Origin: Verrucomicrobiota bacterium
Lineage (GTDB): Bacteria; Verrucomicrobiota; Verrucomicrobiia; CAIQCK01
Assembly: GCA_026397915.1 (NCBI GenBank)
Contig: JAPLTX010000015.1
Span: 46,985 to 110,984, forward strand
DNA: 64,000 nt
Reading direction: 5' to 3'
Every line of letters starts with the position of its first letter. Position 1 is the stretch's first letter. Shown piece by piece: positions 42,452-51,341 of this stretch. Both the position numbers and the translations under genes were made by a program. The notes beneath the pieces are model-generated. The model was not told the DNA's origin. It saw only the letters and a program-made list of their open reading frames with translations, and searched no databases.

Positions 42452-43756
42452 ATGAAAATGAAATGGTTCATCGCACTAATCTTGTTCGCCAACGTCGCGC
42501 GCGCCTGGGCTTGGGGCGAGCCGCACGCGTATATCTCGCAGACGGCGGTGGACCTGTTGCCGGCGTGGCAGAAGCCGTTGCTCTGCGATCAACTGAAGCC
42601 GTTCGTGGACCGCTACTGCATCTATCCCGACATGGCGTTCAAACCGGAGGCGAAGCCCTACATCATGCCGCCGCCGGCGGGCGTGAAGGCGCTGTTGCAT
42701 CTGCCGGCGGGCATGGAGCAGAACAAGCTGGTGTTCGACTACTACCTGCCGCGCGCCATCGCGCTGTTCCGGGAAGGCAATACGACGGAGGCGATGAAGT
42801 ATTTCGGCTGCGCGGCGCACTACATCGAGGACAGCAGTTGCCCGGCGCACATGAGCTACGGCGAGATGGCGGTGCCGGAAGGCGCGCAGATGCTGTCGCA
42901 GATTGATTACATCTCGCGGCTGATGCCACTACCGGAGCAGACGCGCATGGAGTGGTTTCATTCGCGGATAGACCACTGCCCGTTCACGCTCGCGCAACTG
43001 AAGGCGGCAGTGAAGAGCCATCGGCCGCGGCTGCTCGGCGCGAGCACGGAGGAACTCATCTTCAACCTCGTGGAGCAGCACTACCAGATGAACCAGCGCG
43101 CCCAGCAGCATCTCATCCCGATGCTCGAAGCGCTCGGTGCGAACAACATGGGCCGGTTCAAGTCCGAGGGCGTCGCCGCCGCCACGGAAAGCGCGCGGCT
43201 GCTGACGGATGTGCTCTACACCGTCCTCTGCATCGCGAAGGATCGTCTGGAAACTCCCCTGCCCCGCGAGGTCAGCCTCACCGACTTCACGCCTGCGCGC
43301 GGCTCGCCGTTCGCGTGGAGCGATAAGAACCATCAGGGGCGTTTCCTGCGCAACGCTTCCGGCTCGTGGTTTGCGAGCGTCGGCGAGTTCAAGAGCCTCG
43401 GCCGCCAGCCGCTCAAGCTGAAGATGGACGACGGCAAAGTGAAGACGTTCAAGAAAGGCTTCGGCGTCGGTTGGCGGACGGAATACACGTTCCTGATGCC
43501 GACGAATGTTTTCGAGACGTTCAGCGTCTGGGTCGGCAATGACGCCGCGCTGGGCGCCGGCAGCACGAACACGTTCGAGGTATTGGTCAACGGCCAGCCC
43601 GCCGCAACCTCGGCGAAGATGCCGGGCATCGAGAAGCCCGCGCAGTTGCTGGAAGTGCCACTGGCCGGCGCAACGAACCTGACGTTACGCGTGAAGTCCG
43701 AGTGCCCGCCGAGCAGCACCCACGGCGTCTGGGCCAAACCAATGCTGAAGAAATAG
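42452..43756 (+). CDS. Exported phospholipase C / S1-P1 nuclease-like zinc protein
   Basis: 434 residues from MKMKWFIALILFANVARA, with AAGGA eight bases before the ATG. After the signal peptide the mature N terminus WAWGEPHAYIS provides the Trp and His expected to bind zinc in zinc-dependent phospholipase C and P1 nuclease. The second zinc motif is CAAHYIEDSSCPAHMS. The C-terminal 140 residues are a beta-rich extra domain (FETFSVWVGNDAALGAG) perhaps for binding. Phosphodiester hydrolysis is the family role; the substrate is unknown. The longer frame upstream is not used because it runs through a repeat. Confidence 0.8.
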   Translation: MKMKWFIALILFANVARAWAWGEPHAYISQTAVDLLPAWQKPLLCDQLKPFVDRYCIYPDMAFKPEAKPYIMPPPAGVKALLHLPAGMEQNKLVFDYYLPRAIALFREGNTTEAMKYFGCAAHYIEDSSCPAHMSYGEMAVPEGAQMLSQIDYISRLMPLPEQTRMEWFHSRIDHCPFTLAQLKAAVKSHRPRLLGASTEELIFNLVEQHYQMNQRAQQHLIPMLEALGANNMGRFKSEGVAAATESARLLTDVLYTVLCIAKDRLETPLPREVSLTDFTPARGSPFAWSDKNHQGRFLRNASGSWFASVGEFKSLGRQPLKLKMDDGKVKTFKKGFGVGWRTEYTFLMPTNVFETFSVWVGNDAALGAGSTNTFEVLVNGQPAATSAKMPGIEKPAQLLEVPLAGATNLTLRVKSECPPSSTHGVWAKPMLKK

Positions 43757-43785
43757 CAGCCGGCCGGCACCACGCCGGCATAGCC

Positions 43786-44379
43786 CTATTTCCCCACAGG
43801 TCCGAGCGGCAGGACGGTCTTGCGATACAGTTCGTTCAGCACCTGAGCCAATCCCGCGTAGATCGCGGAAAGGCCGCAGACGATGCCTTCGTAGCCGGTG
43901 AAGTGCTTGAAGCCGGCGCTCGCACCCATGAGATCGCCGTAAGCCAGCAGGAAGAACAGGATCGTCAGCGAGGCGAAAACGAATTGCAGCGCGCGGTTCA
44001 ACCGCAGCGTGCCGATGAACATGACCGCCGTGAAGACGCCCCACATGGCCAGATAGGCGGCCTTGGCGGTGTCGTCGGTGGCCATCTTGCTCATCGGTTC
44101 ACACTTCGGCAGCAGCACCATCACCACGAACGAGAGCCAGAAGAAGCCGTAGGATATAAAGGCGGTGGTGCCGAAGGTGTTGTTCTTCTTCCACTCCATA
44201 ATGCCCGCGATGACTTGGGCGATGCCGCCGTAGCAGATGCCCATCGCCAGGATCATGCTGTTGAGTTCGTAGAAGCCGGCGTTGTGGATGTTTAACAGCA
44301 CGGTGGTCATGCCGAAGCCAAGCAATCCCAAAGGAGCCGGGTTGGCGGTAGTGTCTCTGATCTCAGTTGTCGTTGTCAT
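43786..44379 (-). CDS. Acetate/succinate transporter of the GPR1/FUN34/YaaH (SatP) family
   Basis: 197 residues with six membrane helices. The family signature [15 protein letters not shown] lies at residue 13. The conserved segment [15 protein letters not shown] also fits. It should import acetate or succinate with protons. It is followed on the opposite strand by the phospholipase-like gene (convergent). It lies about 65 bases downstream of the cupin gene in the same direction and might be co-transcribed with it. Confidence 0.93.
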   Translation of the reverse strand: MTTTTEIRDTTANPAPLGLLGFGMTTVLLNIHNAGFYELNSMILAMGICYGGIAQVIAGIMEWKKNNTFGTTAFISYGFFWLSFVVMVLLPKCEPMSKMATDDTAKAAYLAMWGVFTAVMFIGTLRLNRALQFVFASLTILFFLLAYGDLMGASAGFKHFTGYEGIVCGLSAIYAGLAQVLNELYRKTVLPLGPVGK

Positions 44380-44445
44380 GGGTGTAACGAAAGCCCCGCA
44401 CGCCGTTGAGCGCGCGGGGCTTTCCGCTTTCGCTTGGTTGATTGC

Positions 44446-45156
44446 TTAGAACTTCACGCCGGGGTTGGTGAAGCGCAGGCCGGCGTTGTCGTGATAGGTC
44501 GCGTATTCGGTGACGATGGCGCCCTGAGGGCCGGCGATCATGAAGTGCTTCGCCTCGGCACGGTTCAGCGACGCGATTTCGCCGGGCTTGAGCATCTGGC
44601 AATGCCGCGCCGTGATGAATTTCTCCTGGCTCTTCGGCAACTCGATTGGGCACGGGCTGGTCGCGTCGCCTTCACCAAACGTGAAGATGCTGCCGTGGCG
44701 CACCTGCCATGCTTCCATCTTCGGCTTGGCGTCGGGCGTCTTCACGTGCGCGTGCTCGACGATCATCTGGCCGGGGAGCAGGTAAATTTCGTGGCCGAAG
44801 TAGTTATTCTCCTTGTCGTTCCACCAGAAGATGCCGGCCATGCCGACATTGACGAAGTCGTTCAGGCCAAAATCAATCGCCCAGAAATCCTTGCCCTTGA
44901 GCTTGTCGGTGATCGGGTAACTGAACCGCTTCATCATGGCGTAGTAAGCCTTGCGGGCCTTCTCGCCGTCGAAGCTGCCGTCCTTTTTGTAAAACTCGCT
45001 GTTCTTCTGTTTCATGATTTTCACAGGGGTTGAGGGTTTCTTGCACGCGCCAAATGTCGCGGCGTAAGCATTGCCGGCCGCGGTCAAGAACGCCGCGCCC
45101 ACCACCGCGCGGCTGATCGCCTCGCGTCTCGTCATTCCGATGTTGTTCGTCATCAT
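44446..45156 (-). CDS. Tat-exported cupin resembling D-lyxose isomerase
   Basis: 236 residues with a twin-arginine-like signal (MTRREAISRAVVGAAF). The soluble part resembles cytoplasmic D-lyxose ketol-isomerases: AIDFGLNDFVNVGMAG aligns with the DFGLGDF box, and GQMIVEHAHVKTPDAKPKME with the metal-binding G-Q-x3-x-H-x-H-x-x-K-E pattern. A later His (ARHCQMLKPGE) may complete the site. The reaction and export are inferred. GAAAAGG precedes the ATG at 45156; a start at 45135 would also keep the Tat motif. Confidence 0.7.
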   Translation of the reverse strand: MMTNNIGMTRREAISRAVVGAAFLTAAGNAYAATFGACKKPSTPVKIMKQKNSEFYKKDGSFDGEKARKAYYAMMKRFSYPITDKLKGKDFWAIDFGLNDFVNVGMAGIFWWNDKENNYFGHEIYLLPGQMIVEHAHVKTPDAKPKMEAWQVRHGSIFTFGEGDATSPCPIELPKSQEKFITARHCQMLKPGEIASLNRAEAKHFMIAGPQGAIVTEYATYHDNAGLRFTNPGVKF

Positions 45157-45273
45157 TGCCTTTTCGGTCGGCGACGGTGTTCAACCGCCGCCGGGTTACA
45201 GTTTCGAGTGAAACAAGCGCGCGAATACTATGGAACGACCGCAGCAAAGCCAAGCACTTCGTCGCTCCAGCCG

Positions 45274-45603
45274 CTACGGCAGGAACGAACAGATGTATTC
45301 GCAGATGCCGGCCTTGACCTCGATGTCGAAGCCGGACTTCGCCGGCACGTCGAAGAGCTGCCCCGCCGCGTAGGTAGCAACGGTCGCGCTGCCGTCGAGC
45401 TTCACGACGCATTCGCCCGCGACGATCTCCATGCGCTCGGCCGCGCCGGTGTTGAAGTGAAACTTGCCGGGATAGATAAGGCCGATGGTCTTCTTGCTGC
45501 CATCCGGGAACAGAATGCTGTGACTGACGACCTTGCCGTCGAAATAGACATTGGCCTTCGCCACCGCTGTCACGCCGCGAAACTCCGTGGGTATGTTTGC
45601 CAT
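45274..45603 (-). CDS. ppnP: Pyrimidine/purine nucleoside phosphorylase PpnP
   Basis: 109 residues, a single cupin domain. The segments VSHSILFPDGSKKTIGLIYP, TGAAERMEIVAGECVVKLDG and GQLFDVPAKSGFDIEV match PpnP (YaiE, formerly DUF1255), which phosphorolyses several nucleosides to bases and ribose-1-phosphate. The length agrees with the family (about 94-105). It lies upstream of the cupin gene in the same direction, about 117 bases away. Confidence 0.92.
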   Translation of the reverse strand: MANIPTEFRGVTAVAKANVYFDGKVVSHSILFPDGSKKTIGLIYPGKFHFNTGAAERMEIVAGECVVKLDGSATVATYAAGQLFDVPAKSGFDIEVKAGICEYICSFLP

Positions 45604-45738
45604 AGTGCGGCTAGTTTTGGGATGCGCGGCAAAATGTCAAGGACGCGCCTTGCTCCCCTCTCAAAAAGCAGTCGCCGCGCCCGTCGTGAAACAGGCGCGG
45701 CGACCAGAACTAATAGCATCGTTGCCGATGCGAACCGA

Positions 45739-46005
45739 CTACTCCTTCTTCTTGTCGCCCTTCTTGCCACCATGATGCGGGAAGAGCTCCTTCTGCTTGG
45801 CCTTGTCCTCATCGGACATCTTGGCGCGTTCTTCCTTGTCGAGCTTGCCATCCTTGTTGGCATCATACTTCTCGACCATCTTCTTCTGGAACTCTTTCTG
45901 CTCGGCAGTCAGGGGGGGCCGCTTTCCGTCGCCCTTCTTCTCACCGGCAGTCGCAACCATGCAGCACACAGCAATTGCAGTCAGCACACTGATAATAAAC
46001 TTCAT
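45739..46005 (-). CDS. Exported small EF-hand protein
   Basis: 88 residues with a signal peptide (MKFIISVLTAIAVCCMVATA) and a GAGGAG Shine-Dalgarno. One canonical EF-hand loop is visible: DANKDGKLDKEE (residues 48-59), with acidic residues at positions 1, 3, 5 and 12. The C terminus is rich in Lys, His and Gly (FPHHGGKKGDKKKE). It probably binds calcium in the periplasm; the partner is unknown. Confidence 0.85.
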   Translation of the reverse strand: MKFIISVLTAIAVCCMVATAGEKKGDGKRPPLTAEQKEFQKKMVEKYDANKDGKLDKEERAKMSDEDKAKQKELFPHHGGKKGDKKKE

Positions 46006-46132
46006 CTATCTCCTCGTCTTTACCTTGTTGTCTCGCGGCCACGGAACCGGACCATCCGACTCCATGCCGCGCAAATGTTTAACAAAACCTGCGCCAGAAA
46101 GTTGCGGCTTAAAGTGATGTTTCTTTCACCCT

Positions 46133-46870
46133 CTACCGCATCATCTTCAGCATATACGCCTCACGCTTGAGCCTCGCGTATTCCATGATTTGGTCGTATT
46201 CAGCGTCCGTCAAACGGGCCTTGCCTCTCATCTTCACCATCCAGCGGGTCCATGTTGACTCCATGACTTTAGAAGGACTGGGAACATCATGACAGCCGCA
46301 ACACTTGGCCTCGAACAGTTGTCTGCCAGCCGCCATCTGCGGTGTTTCATTGGCAGCAGTTCCGGCGGCAGGCGGAGGCGTTGCGCGAAGCTTGTTGGCG
46401 TATTCCATCAATTGCTGGAACTGATCGTCCGTCAACTCCGCCTTCCAACGCCATTTCATCATCCAACGGTTCCACGTCATCTCCTCCACCCTGGCGTTGG
46501 GTGTATCGTGACAACGGCCGCACTTGGAAATCAACAGCTTCCTCCCGGCAACCATCTCTGGCGGCTCCGGCGGGAGCGTCGTGGCAACAGGCGCGGTGGG
46601 CGCCGCCTGGGTGGAAGCCTGCGCGCCCACTTGAATAAAGGCTTCTTTGGCCAGCAAGACAGGCCATTGGGGGAGTCTGAAATAACCGGGGTTTGTTCGC
46701 AGCCGCTCTTGATAGAGGGCGCGGTATTTCTTGTTGATCGGCGAATTGGCCACGCCGAGGTCAGGATACAACTCCACCGCCTTTCGTTGCCAATCCTCAG
46801 CCAGCGCCACCGCCGCCAATAGCATCACGCCAACGGCAGCGACCCAGCTCTTGCGAAACCGAAATGACAT
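46133..46870 (-). CDS. Exported dihaem cytochrome c-like protein
   Basis: 245 residues with a signal peptide ending near residue 24. Two homologous domains each contain a haem c site, CGRCHD and CCGCHD, followed by TWNRWMMKWRWKAELTD or TWTRWMVKMRGKARLTD and a helical EYA segment. So the protein is an internal duplication of an 80-residue single-haem module. The function is electron transfer by family. It could pair with the HzsA-like protein or other exported oxidoreductases, but they are far apart in this window. Confidence 0.85.
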   Translation of the reverse strand: MSFRFRKSWVAAVGVMLLAAVALAEDWQRKAVELYPDLGVANSPINKKYRALYQERLRTNPGYFRLPQWPVLLAKEAFIQVGAQASTQAAPTAPVATTLPPEPPEMVAGRKLLISKCGRCHDTPNARVEEMTWNRWMMKWRWKAELTDDQFQQLMEYANKLRATPPPAAGTAANETPQMAAGRQLFEAKCCGCHDVPSPSKVMESTWTRWMVKMRGKARLTDAEYDQIMEYARLKREAYMLKMMR

Positions 46871-46922
46871 GGCTATTCCCTGCCCCAGTCTTCAGCGTTT
46901 GTCGAGGCAGATTCGCAGACCG

Positions 46923-48239
46923 TCACACCTGCCACGGCGACCGCATCGGTTGCGACAGGAGCCGATTCGCCGCCTCGTCGTCCACACAACGCTCCGCCTG
47001 CGCGTTCCACTTCAACAAGCGGCCCAAGCGGCCGGCGATTTCCACCAAGTTGCACGTTGTCGTGGCGTGATGGCCGATCTCGGCGGAAGCGGCGGTCAGT
47101 CGGCGCGAGCGGATGCAGTCGAGGAAGTTGCGGTGCGGCCCTGACGTGGAATAAAGATGCACCTCATTCGGCCCAATCACCGACGTCAACACGCTCTCAC
47201 GGCTGGCGGTCATGGCTCCGCCGCCGTTGATGTGAATCCAGCCCTCCGTGCCGACGAACCGTATGCCGTCGGGATGCGGCTTCCCCTCACTGCTGAAGCT
47301 CATCCGCACGCCGTTCTGGTAAACAACATCCGATCGCCATTCGGTGATCGCGTCCACCATCCCGCCGCTGGGCGCCACCGCCACCGGTGTGCTCACCTCC
47401 ACCGGCTTGATCTCGTCGCCGATGGCCCACTGCGCGATGTCCACGAAGTGCACACCGTTGGCGGGAATGAAGCCGCGCGAGTAATCCAGGATGTGATACC
47501 AGTAGTAGTTGATGATGCGCTCCGGGCAGAACGGCACCCAAGCAGCCGGCCCCAGCCAAAGATCGTAGTCCATCCCTTCCGGCACGGGCGCTGGCGGGAA
47601 ACACTGATGCGGCTTCGTCGCGTAATGGATGCCGACGATACCCACCTCCGTGTGCGTCAACCGTCCGATCCGGCCGTTGCGCACGAGTTCGCACGCGTAA
47701 CGGAACGGCGGCATCGAGCGCCGTTGCAGGCCCGTCTGAAGCACCCGCCCGCTGCTCGCGGCCACCTCGATGACGCGCCGCCCTTCCGCCACCGCATACG
47801 TGAGCGGCTTTTCCACATAGACATCCTTGCCGGCGTGCATCGCCGCGATGGCCTGCGGCGCGTGCCAATGGTCCGGCGTGCCGATGCAAACCGCGTCAAT
47901 GTCGGGGCGCGCCAGCAGTTCCCGGAAGTCGCAACAGGCTGTGCAACCGCTGTGGCCGGGCACTTGGTTGATGCGACGGAGATAAGCTTCCCGCCGCGAC
48001 GCAATCGGGTCGCACACCGCCACGATGCGCGCATCCTTCTCGACCAGAAACGCCTCGCGGTGCCGCGTGTTGATGTTGCCAGTCCCGATCAAGCCAATGG
48101 CGATGCGGTTGCTCGGGGTGACCGCGCCATCGCGCCCCAGCGCCGAGGCCGGAACCAACTGAGGAAACGCCACCACAGTCGCCGCGCTCGTGGCGCTGCG
48201 CAGGAAGTCGCGCCGCGTGATGCCGCTTCTCTTAACCAT
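46923..48239 (-). CDS. Tat-exported Gfo/Idh/MocA oxidoreductase
   Basis: 438 residues from MVKRSGITRRDFLRSATSAA, a clear twin-arginine signal. The Rossmann turn is IGLIGTGNINTRH, and the EKP signature is VYVEKPLTYAVAEGRR. Export of an NAD-binding enzyme suggests the cofactor is bound before Tat transport, as in glucose-fructose oxidoreductase. The substrate is unknown, likely a sugar. A longer frame to 48590 runs through the palindrome at 48257 and is not used. Confidence 0.92.
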   Translation of the reverse strand: MVKRSGITRRDFLRSATSAATVVAFPQLVPASALGRDGAVTPSNRIAIGLIGTGNINTRHREAFLVEKDARIVAVCDPIASRREAYLRRINQVPGHSGCTACCDFRELLARPDIDAVCIGTPDHWHAPQAIAAMHAGKDVYVEKPLTYAVAEGRRVIEVAASSGRVLQTGLQRRSMPPFRYACELVRNGRIGRLTHTEVGIVGIHYATKPHQCFPPAPVPEGMDYDLWLGPAAWVPFCPERIINYYWYHILDYSRGFIPANGVHFVDIAQWAIGDEIKPVEVSTPVAVAPSGGMVDAITEWRSDVVYQNGVRMSFSSEGKPHPDGIRFVGTEGWIHINGGGAMTASRESVLTSVIGPNEVHLYSTSGPHRNFLDCIRSRRLTAASAEIGHHATTTCNLVEIAGRLGRLLKWNAQAERCVDDEAANRLLSQPMRSPWQV

Positions 48240-48256
48240 GCTGTTAAACTCTGTCA

Positions 48257-48403
48257 GCCCCTCACCCTGACCCTCTCCCCATCGGATGGGGAGAGGGAAT
48301 GCTGTCGCTGCGACGTGATCATTCAACAGTGATCGGTGAACGCTGGATGAAATCTTCTCCCTCTCCCCACACCCGTGGGGAGAGGGCCGGGGTGAGGGGC
48401 CGC
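48257..48403. repeat. Bipartite palindromic element (copy C), intergenic
   Basis: Same family and orientation as copies A and B: GCCCCTCACCCTGACCCTCT at the left and the inverse ending GGGGTGAGGGGCCGC at the right, with inner hairpins on both sides. It lies between the Gfo/Idh start and the end of the esterase gene. Confidence 0.93.
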
Positions 48404-48436
48404 AGCGAAAAACCGGGCGTGGGTTGGGTGGCTCTT

Positions 48437-49570
48437 TCATTTCTTCAACCACTTCGTCAGGAACCGCACGCCGCTCTCGATGTGCGTCTCGTGGCCGCCG
48501 TCGCGCAGGTCCATCTCGATGCGGTCGCCGATGCCGAGCTTCTCGTAATGCTGCCGCGCCGCGTCGAACTCCTCCACCACCATCGGCCAATGCGCGATGC
48601 GGTCCTCCTTGCCCGTCTGCACCTGGAACGGCCGCGGGCAGATCAGGCTCACCACGTCCGAGTCAGTGGACTCCAGCAGCCAGCCGTTAAAGAACGCATG
48701 TTCCTCCTTCGTTTCGAGGAAGCAACTGTAGCGTTTGTCCGGGATGACCATCTTGTTGCGGCGATGGTTGAACCACCCGGCGCAGACGCCCGCCTTGATG
48801 CGCGGCTCCAGCGGCATCCAGAACATCGTCGCCAGCCCGCCCAGCGAAAGGCCCCACATGCCCACGCGCTCCGCCTCCACGCACGGCTCCTGAATCGCCT
48901 CATCCAGCAGCCGTTGCATCCGCGCCAGCTCGATGCCCGGCAGGCTCAGGTCCGCGAGCCGGCAGAGCCGCTCCATGCGGTTGCGCCGCTCCACGGAACG
49001 CAGGTTCATCGGCACGATCACCGCAAAGCCCGCCTTCAGCAGCTCGCGCGCAAAGGCATGATACGCCCCGCCGTCGTCGTTCAGCCCGAACGCCCGCTCC
49101 GGGAAACTGCCGATGCCGTGCTGCACGATCACCAGCGGCACGCGCTTGCCCGCGCCCGCACCCGGCGGCGCAGCGAAGATTCCCTCCGCCGCCAGCTCGC
49201 CCAGCGGCACGCGCCACCACTCCGCGTTCACGTCCCGCAGCGGCTCGTAGCTCGTCCGCTCCAGCTTGCCGGTCTTGGCCAGCGTCGGCGGCTTGATCAC
49301 CTTCCGCCAACGCTCGCGGTTCGGCTCCACGCTCTTGAGGAACGCCTCTACGCTCGAATAATCGCGATGCCACGCCTTCGCCGCCCGCGCGGGATAGTCC
49401 TCCACCAACATCTTTCGCAGGTAAGCTTCGAGTTGCGCCGCGTAATCGTTGGTGCGTTTCTCCTCGGCGGCCTTCAGTTCCTTCGCCGCCGCGGCGTCAT
49501 CGGTGGCCTGCGCGGTCCCGCACAGGCAGAACGCCGCGACCACCACCGCACAGAACGTGAATGTCTTCAT
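48437..49570 (-). CDS. Exported alpha/beta hydrolase (esterase-like)
   Basis: 377 residues with a signal peptide (MKTFTFCAVVVAAFCLCG) and a GAGGAG Shine-Dalgarno. The oxyanion region is VIVQHGIGSFPERAFG, the nucleophile elbow is GLSLGGLATM, and the Asp and His are in GKEDRIAHWP and RDGGHETH. The long helical N-terminal part (residues 25-110) is typical of the acetyl-xylan-esterase/dipeptidyl-peptidase-like group. The substrate is not defined. Confidence 0.87.
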   Translation of the reverse strand: MKTFTFCAVVVAAFCLCGTAQATDDAAAAKELKAAEEKRTNDYAAQLEAYLRKMLVEDYPARAAKAWHRDYSSVEAFLKSVEPNRERWRKVIKPPTLAKTGKLERTSYEPLRDVNAEWWRVPLGELAAEGIFAAPPGAGAGKRVPLVIVQHGIGSFPERAFGLNDDGGAYHAFARELLKAGFAVIVPMNLRSVERRNRMERLCRLADLSLPGIELARMQRLLDEAIQEPCVEAERVGMWGLSLGGLATMFWMPLEPRIKAGVCAGWFNHRRNKMVIPDKRYSCFLETKEEHAFFNGWLLESTDSDVVSLICPRPFQVQTGKEDRIAHWPMVVEEFDAARQHYEKLGIGDRIEMDLRDGGHETHIESGVRFLTKWLKK

Positions 49571-49684
49571 AGGCAGGCTCCTCTACCGGCTCCTTGCAGA
49601 ACGAGATGCATTTCAGCGTCGTCAGCCATTGCGGGCCAGAGACTACGCCTCCCTCCCTGCCGCGGCAACATCTGCGTTGCAATC

Positions 49685-50098
49685 CTACCGGGAACCGTCC
49701 GCTGAAAGCCGCCCTTCACCGACTACTACCGATTCAGGTGCGGGTTTGTCTTGTTGTGCTTGGTCGGCGTTTCGCCTTTTGATTTCGTCAATGACGTCTG
49801 AAGCATTCTGAATAGCGGTGCTCTGAAAGATTTCCAAGAGCCTGCGATTCTTGCTCCGATCCACAAACAGGTAAATGACAAAGCCGAGGACACAAACAGA
49901 AGAACCGATACCAAAGAGGCCGAAACTCGAACCAAAATCAATCGCAACCAGACCAATAATAAAAAGCCCCATTCCTTCTGTCTCGGCATTCACGAGAAGT
50001 TGCAGCCTCTTAAAATCAGACATGTTTGGGTAAGAATCCCAGTCCTTCCACCGCTTCCGCTGCCTGATGAACTTCTCCAAGCATTCTATGTCGTTCAT
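49685..50098 (-). CDS. Two-helix membrane protein of unknown function
   Basis: 137 residues from MNDIECLEKFIRQRKRWKD, with AAGGAG seven bases upstream of this ATG (an upstream ATG at 50143 is less likely). Two membrane segments lie near residues 43-60 and 64-82 (GLFIIGLVAIDFGSSFGLFG and SVCVLGFVIYLFVD). A cytoplasmic helical tail follows. No family recognised. Base composition is less GC-rich than that of the neighbours. It lies upstream of the esterase gene in the same direction. Confidence 0.65.
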   Translation of the reverse strand: MNDIECLEKFIRQRKRWKDWDSYPNMSDFKRLQLLVNAETEGMGLFIIGLVAIDFGSSFGLFGIGSSVCVLGFVIYLFVDRSKNRRLLEIFQSTAIQNASDVIDEIKRRNADQAQQDKPAPESVVVGEGRLSADGSR

Positions 50099-50181
50099 GT
50101 TCTCTCCTTCGCTCATTCCTTTCGCGTCCGGCTTCGGGACCATTCTCCGCTTGGGGCCACGGCATGTAAAGCCGGTTGTAG

Positions 50182-50200
50182 GCCACGTCCCCGACGTGGC
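50182..50200. repeat. Short GCCACGTC hairpin
   Basis: GCCACGTC and its inverse with a three-base loop, preceded by GTTGTAG as in the TTGTAG-type elements. It is probably half of a related palindrome. The stretch 50099-50447 otherwise holds only the next two repeats and no gene I can support. Confidence 0.6.
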
Positions 50201-50280
50201 GATGGGTCATGATGATTTCGCTATTCTTCACCTCACAGCGTCTGCCGCAGGCTCTCCACATATGCGGCGGAGTCCTGCAT

Positions 50281-50354
50281 GGTGGACCGCGCCCTCCGGG
50301 TGCGGTGGCTGTTGTTGAGTCCAAGCATAGCGCGCCCGGAGGTCGCGCTCCACC
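50281..50354. repeat. Palindromic element, GGTGGACCGC type
   Basis: GGTGGACCGCGCCCTCCGGG is imperfectly inverted as CCCGGAGGTCGCGCTCCACC with a central spacer of about 30 bases. Confidence 0.85.
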
Positions 50355-50372
50355 TTAAACGGCGCGGAGCCG

Positions 50373-50437
50373 AGTGAAGAGTGCAGAATGAAGAGTGAAG
50401 AATTCCGCGAACTCTGCACTCTTAACTTTTAACTCTT
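50373..50437. repeat. Word-like inverted repeat
   Basis: AAGAGTGCAGA pairs with TCTGCACTCTT. The flanks repeat GAGTG and CTTAACT words. The style is like 2339, 15433 and 24636. Confidence 0.7.
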
Positions 50438-50447
50438 AACTTTCGCC

Positions 50448-50765
50448 TCACACATTCCTGCGCAGGGCGAGGATGAGGCTGTTGTAGCTGTCGAGGAGTT
50501 GTTGCACCTCGCTCTGCGTCGGCGGGTCGCTGATGGTGATGTAGAGCGGGCTGAAGCCGTCCACGTTCCGCGGCGTGCCGTTGATGGCGGCGGCGACGGT
50601 GGTTTCAGCGCTTTTCCACCTCAATGGAGCCGCAGATCGTCCAAATGCCACCCTTCGTCCATTCTTAATGGTCTGCCCATTCGTTTTCCTTCGTTTTTGC
50701 TGCCCGAAGCCGTCCGGCGGGCCAAAAAGCCCCGTTTTGCGCCACGGCGGCCTGCCGGTGTCCAA
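50448..50765 (-). CDS. Short orphan frame, possibly a truncated gene
   Basis: 105 codons from ATG at 50765. The first half (MDTGRPPWRKTGLFG to VAFGRSAAPLRWKS) is low-complexity and runs straight out of the 41-bp array, so it is probably not native. The last 45 residues (INGTPRNVDGFSPLYITISD and QQLLDSYNSLILALRRNV) look like a real helical protein end. I think this is the 3' remnant of a small gene whose 5' part was lost or replaced by the array. No Shine-Dalgarno is convincing. Confidence 0.35.
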   Translation of the reverse strand: MDTGRPPWRKTGLFGPPDGFGQQKRRKTNGQTIKNGRRVAFGRSAAPLRWKSAETTVAAAINGTPRNVDGFSPLYITISDPPTQSEVQQLLDSYNSLILALRRNV

Positions 50766-50769
50766 AAAG

Positions 50770-51210
50770 AGCCATTTTTATCGTTCCAACGTCTAACAAC
50801 GGTTTTTTTACTCCAAAAAAGTCGTTCTAACTTCCAACAACGGAAATTTTGCTTCCAAGAAGCCGTTGTAACTCGCAGCAGCAACCTTCTTGCTCCAAAA
50901 GAACCGTTGTAACTTGCCGCAACGGCTGTTTTACTCCAAAAACTGGTCGCAACTTCCAACAACGGAAGTTTTGCTTCCAAAAAGACGTTGTAACTCGCAG
51001 CAACGACCTTTTTGCTCCAAAAGAACCGTTGTAACGCCGATAACCTGATTTTTTGCTCCCGGAAAACAGTTTCCACGTCTCGCAACGACTTTTTCGGTCC
51101 AAGTAATCCGTTGTAACGTCCAACAACGGGAATTTTGTTTCCAAAAAGTCGTTGTAACTCGTCGCAACAACTTTTTTGCTCCAAAAAAACCGTTGTAACG
51201 TCTGGAGACG
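50770..51210. repeat. Tandem array, 41-bp period, with regularly spaced A/T tracts
   Basis: The word TCC that precedes an A-tract recurs at 50812, 50854, 50894, 50935, 50976, 51016, 51057, 51098, 51140 and 51180, that is every 40-42 bases. Typical unit words are CGTTGTAAC, CAACAACGG, TTTTTGCTCCAAAA. The T-tract and A-tract of each unit are about 10 bases apart. Minus-strand frames give a repetitive peptide I do not accept as a gene. 51211-51341 holds nothing I recognise. Confidence 0.94.
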
Positions 51211-51341
51211 GAAAAAATGGAGCCGTCCGGCGGGCGCTGGACGGCCATCCCGCAACCGGCGAGACGGGGAAGCGGTGCCGGTCGTGGGTAGGACGAAGCG
51301 CCCCGTTGAGCCGCAGCGGAGGGATCGCAAGAAGAAGGCCC

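Noticed and set aside
43757..43785. Bidirectional terminator between the phospholipase-like and acetate transporter genes
   Set aside because: A GC-rich GCCGGC hairpin is present but has no T-run on either strand; it may be another small repeat.
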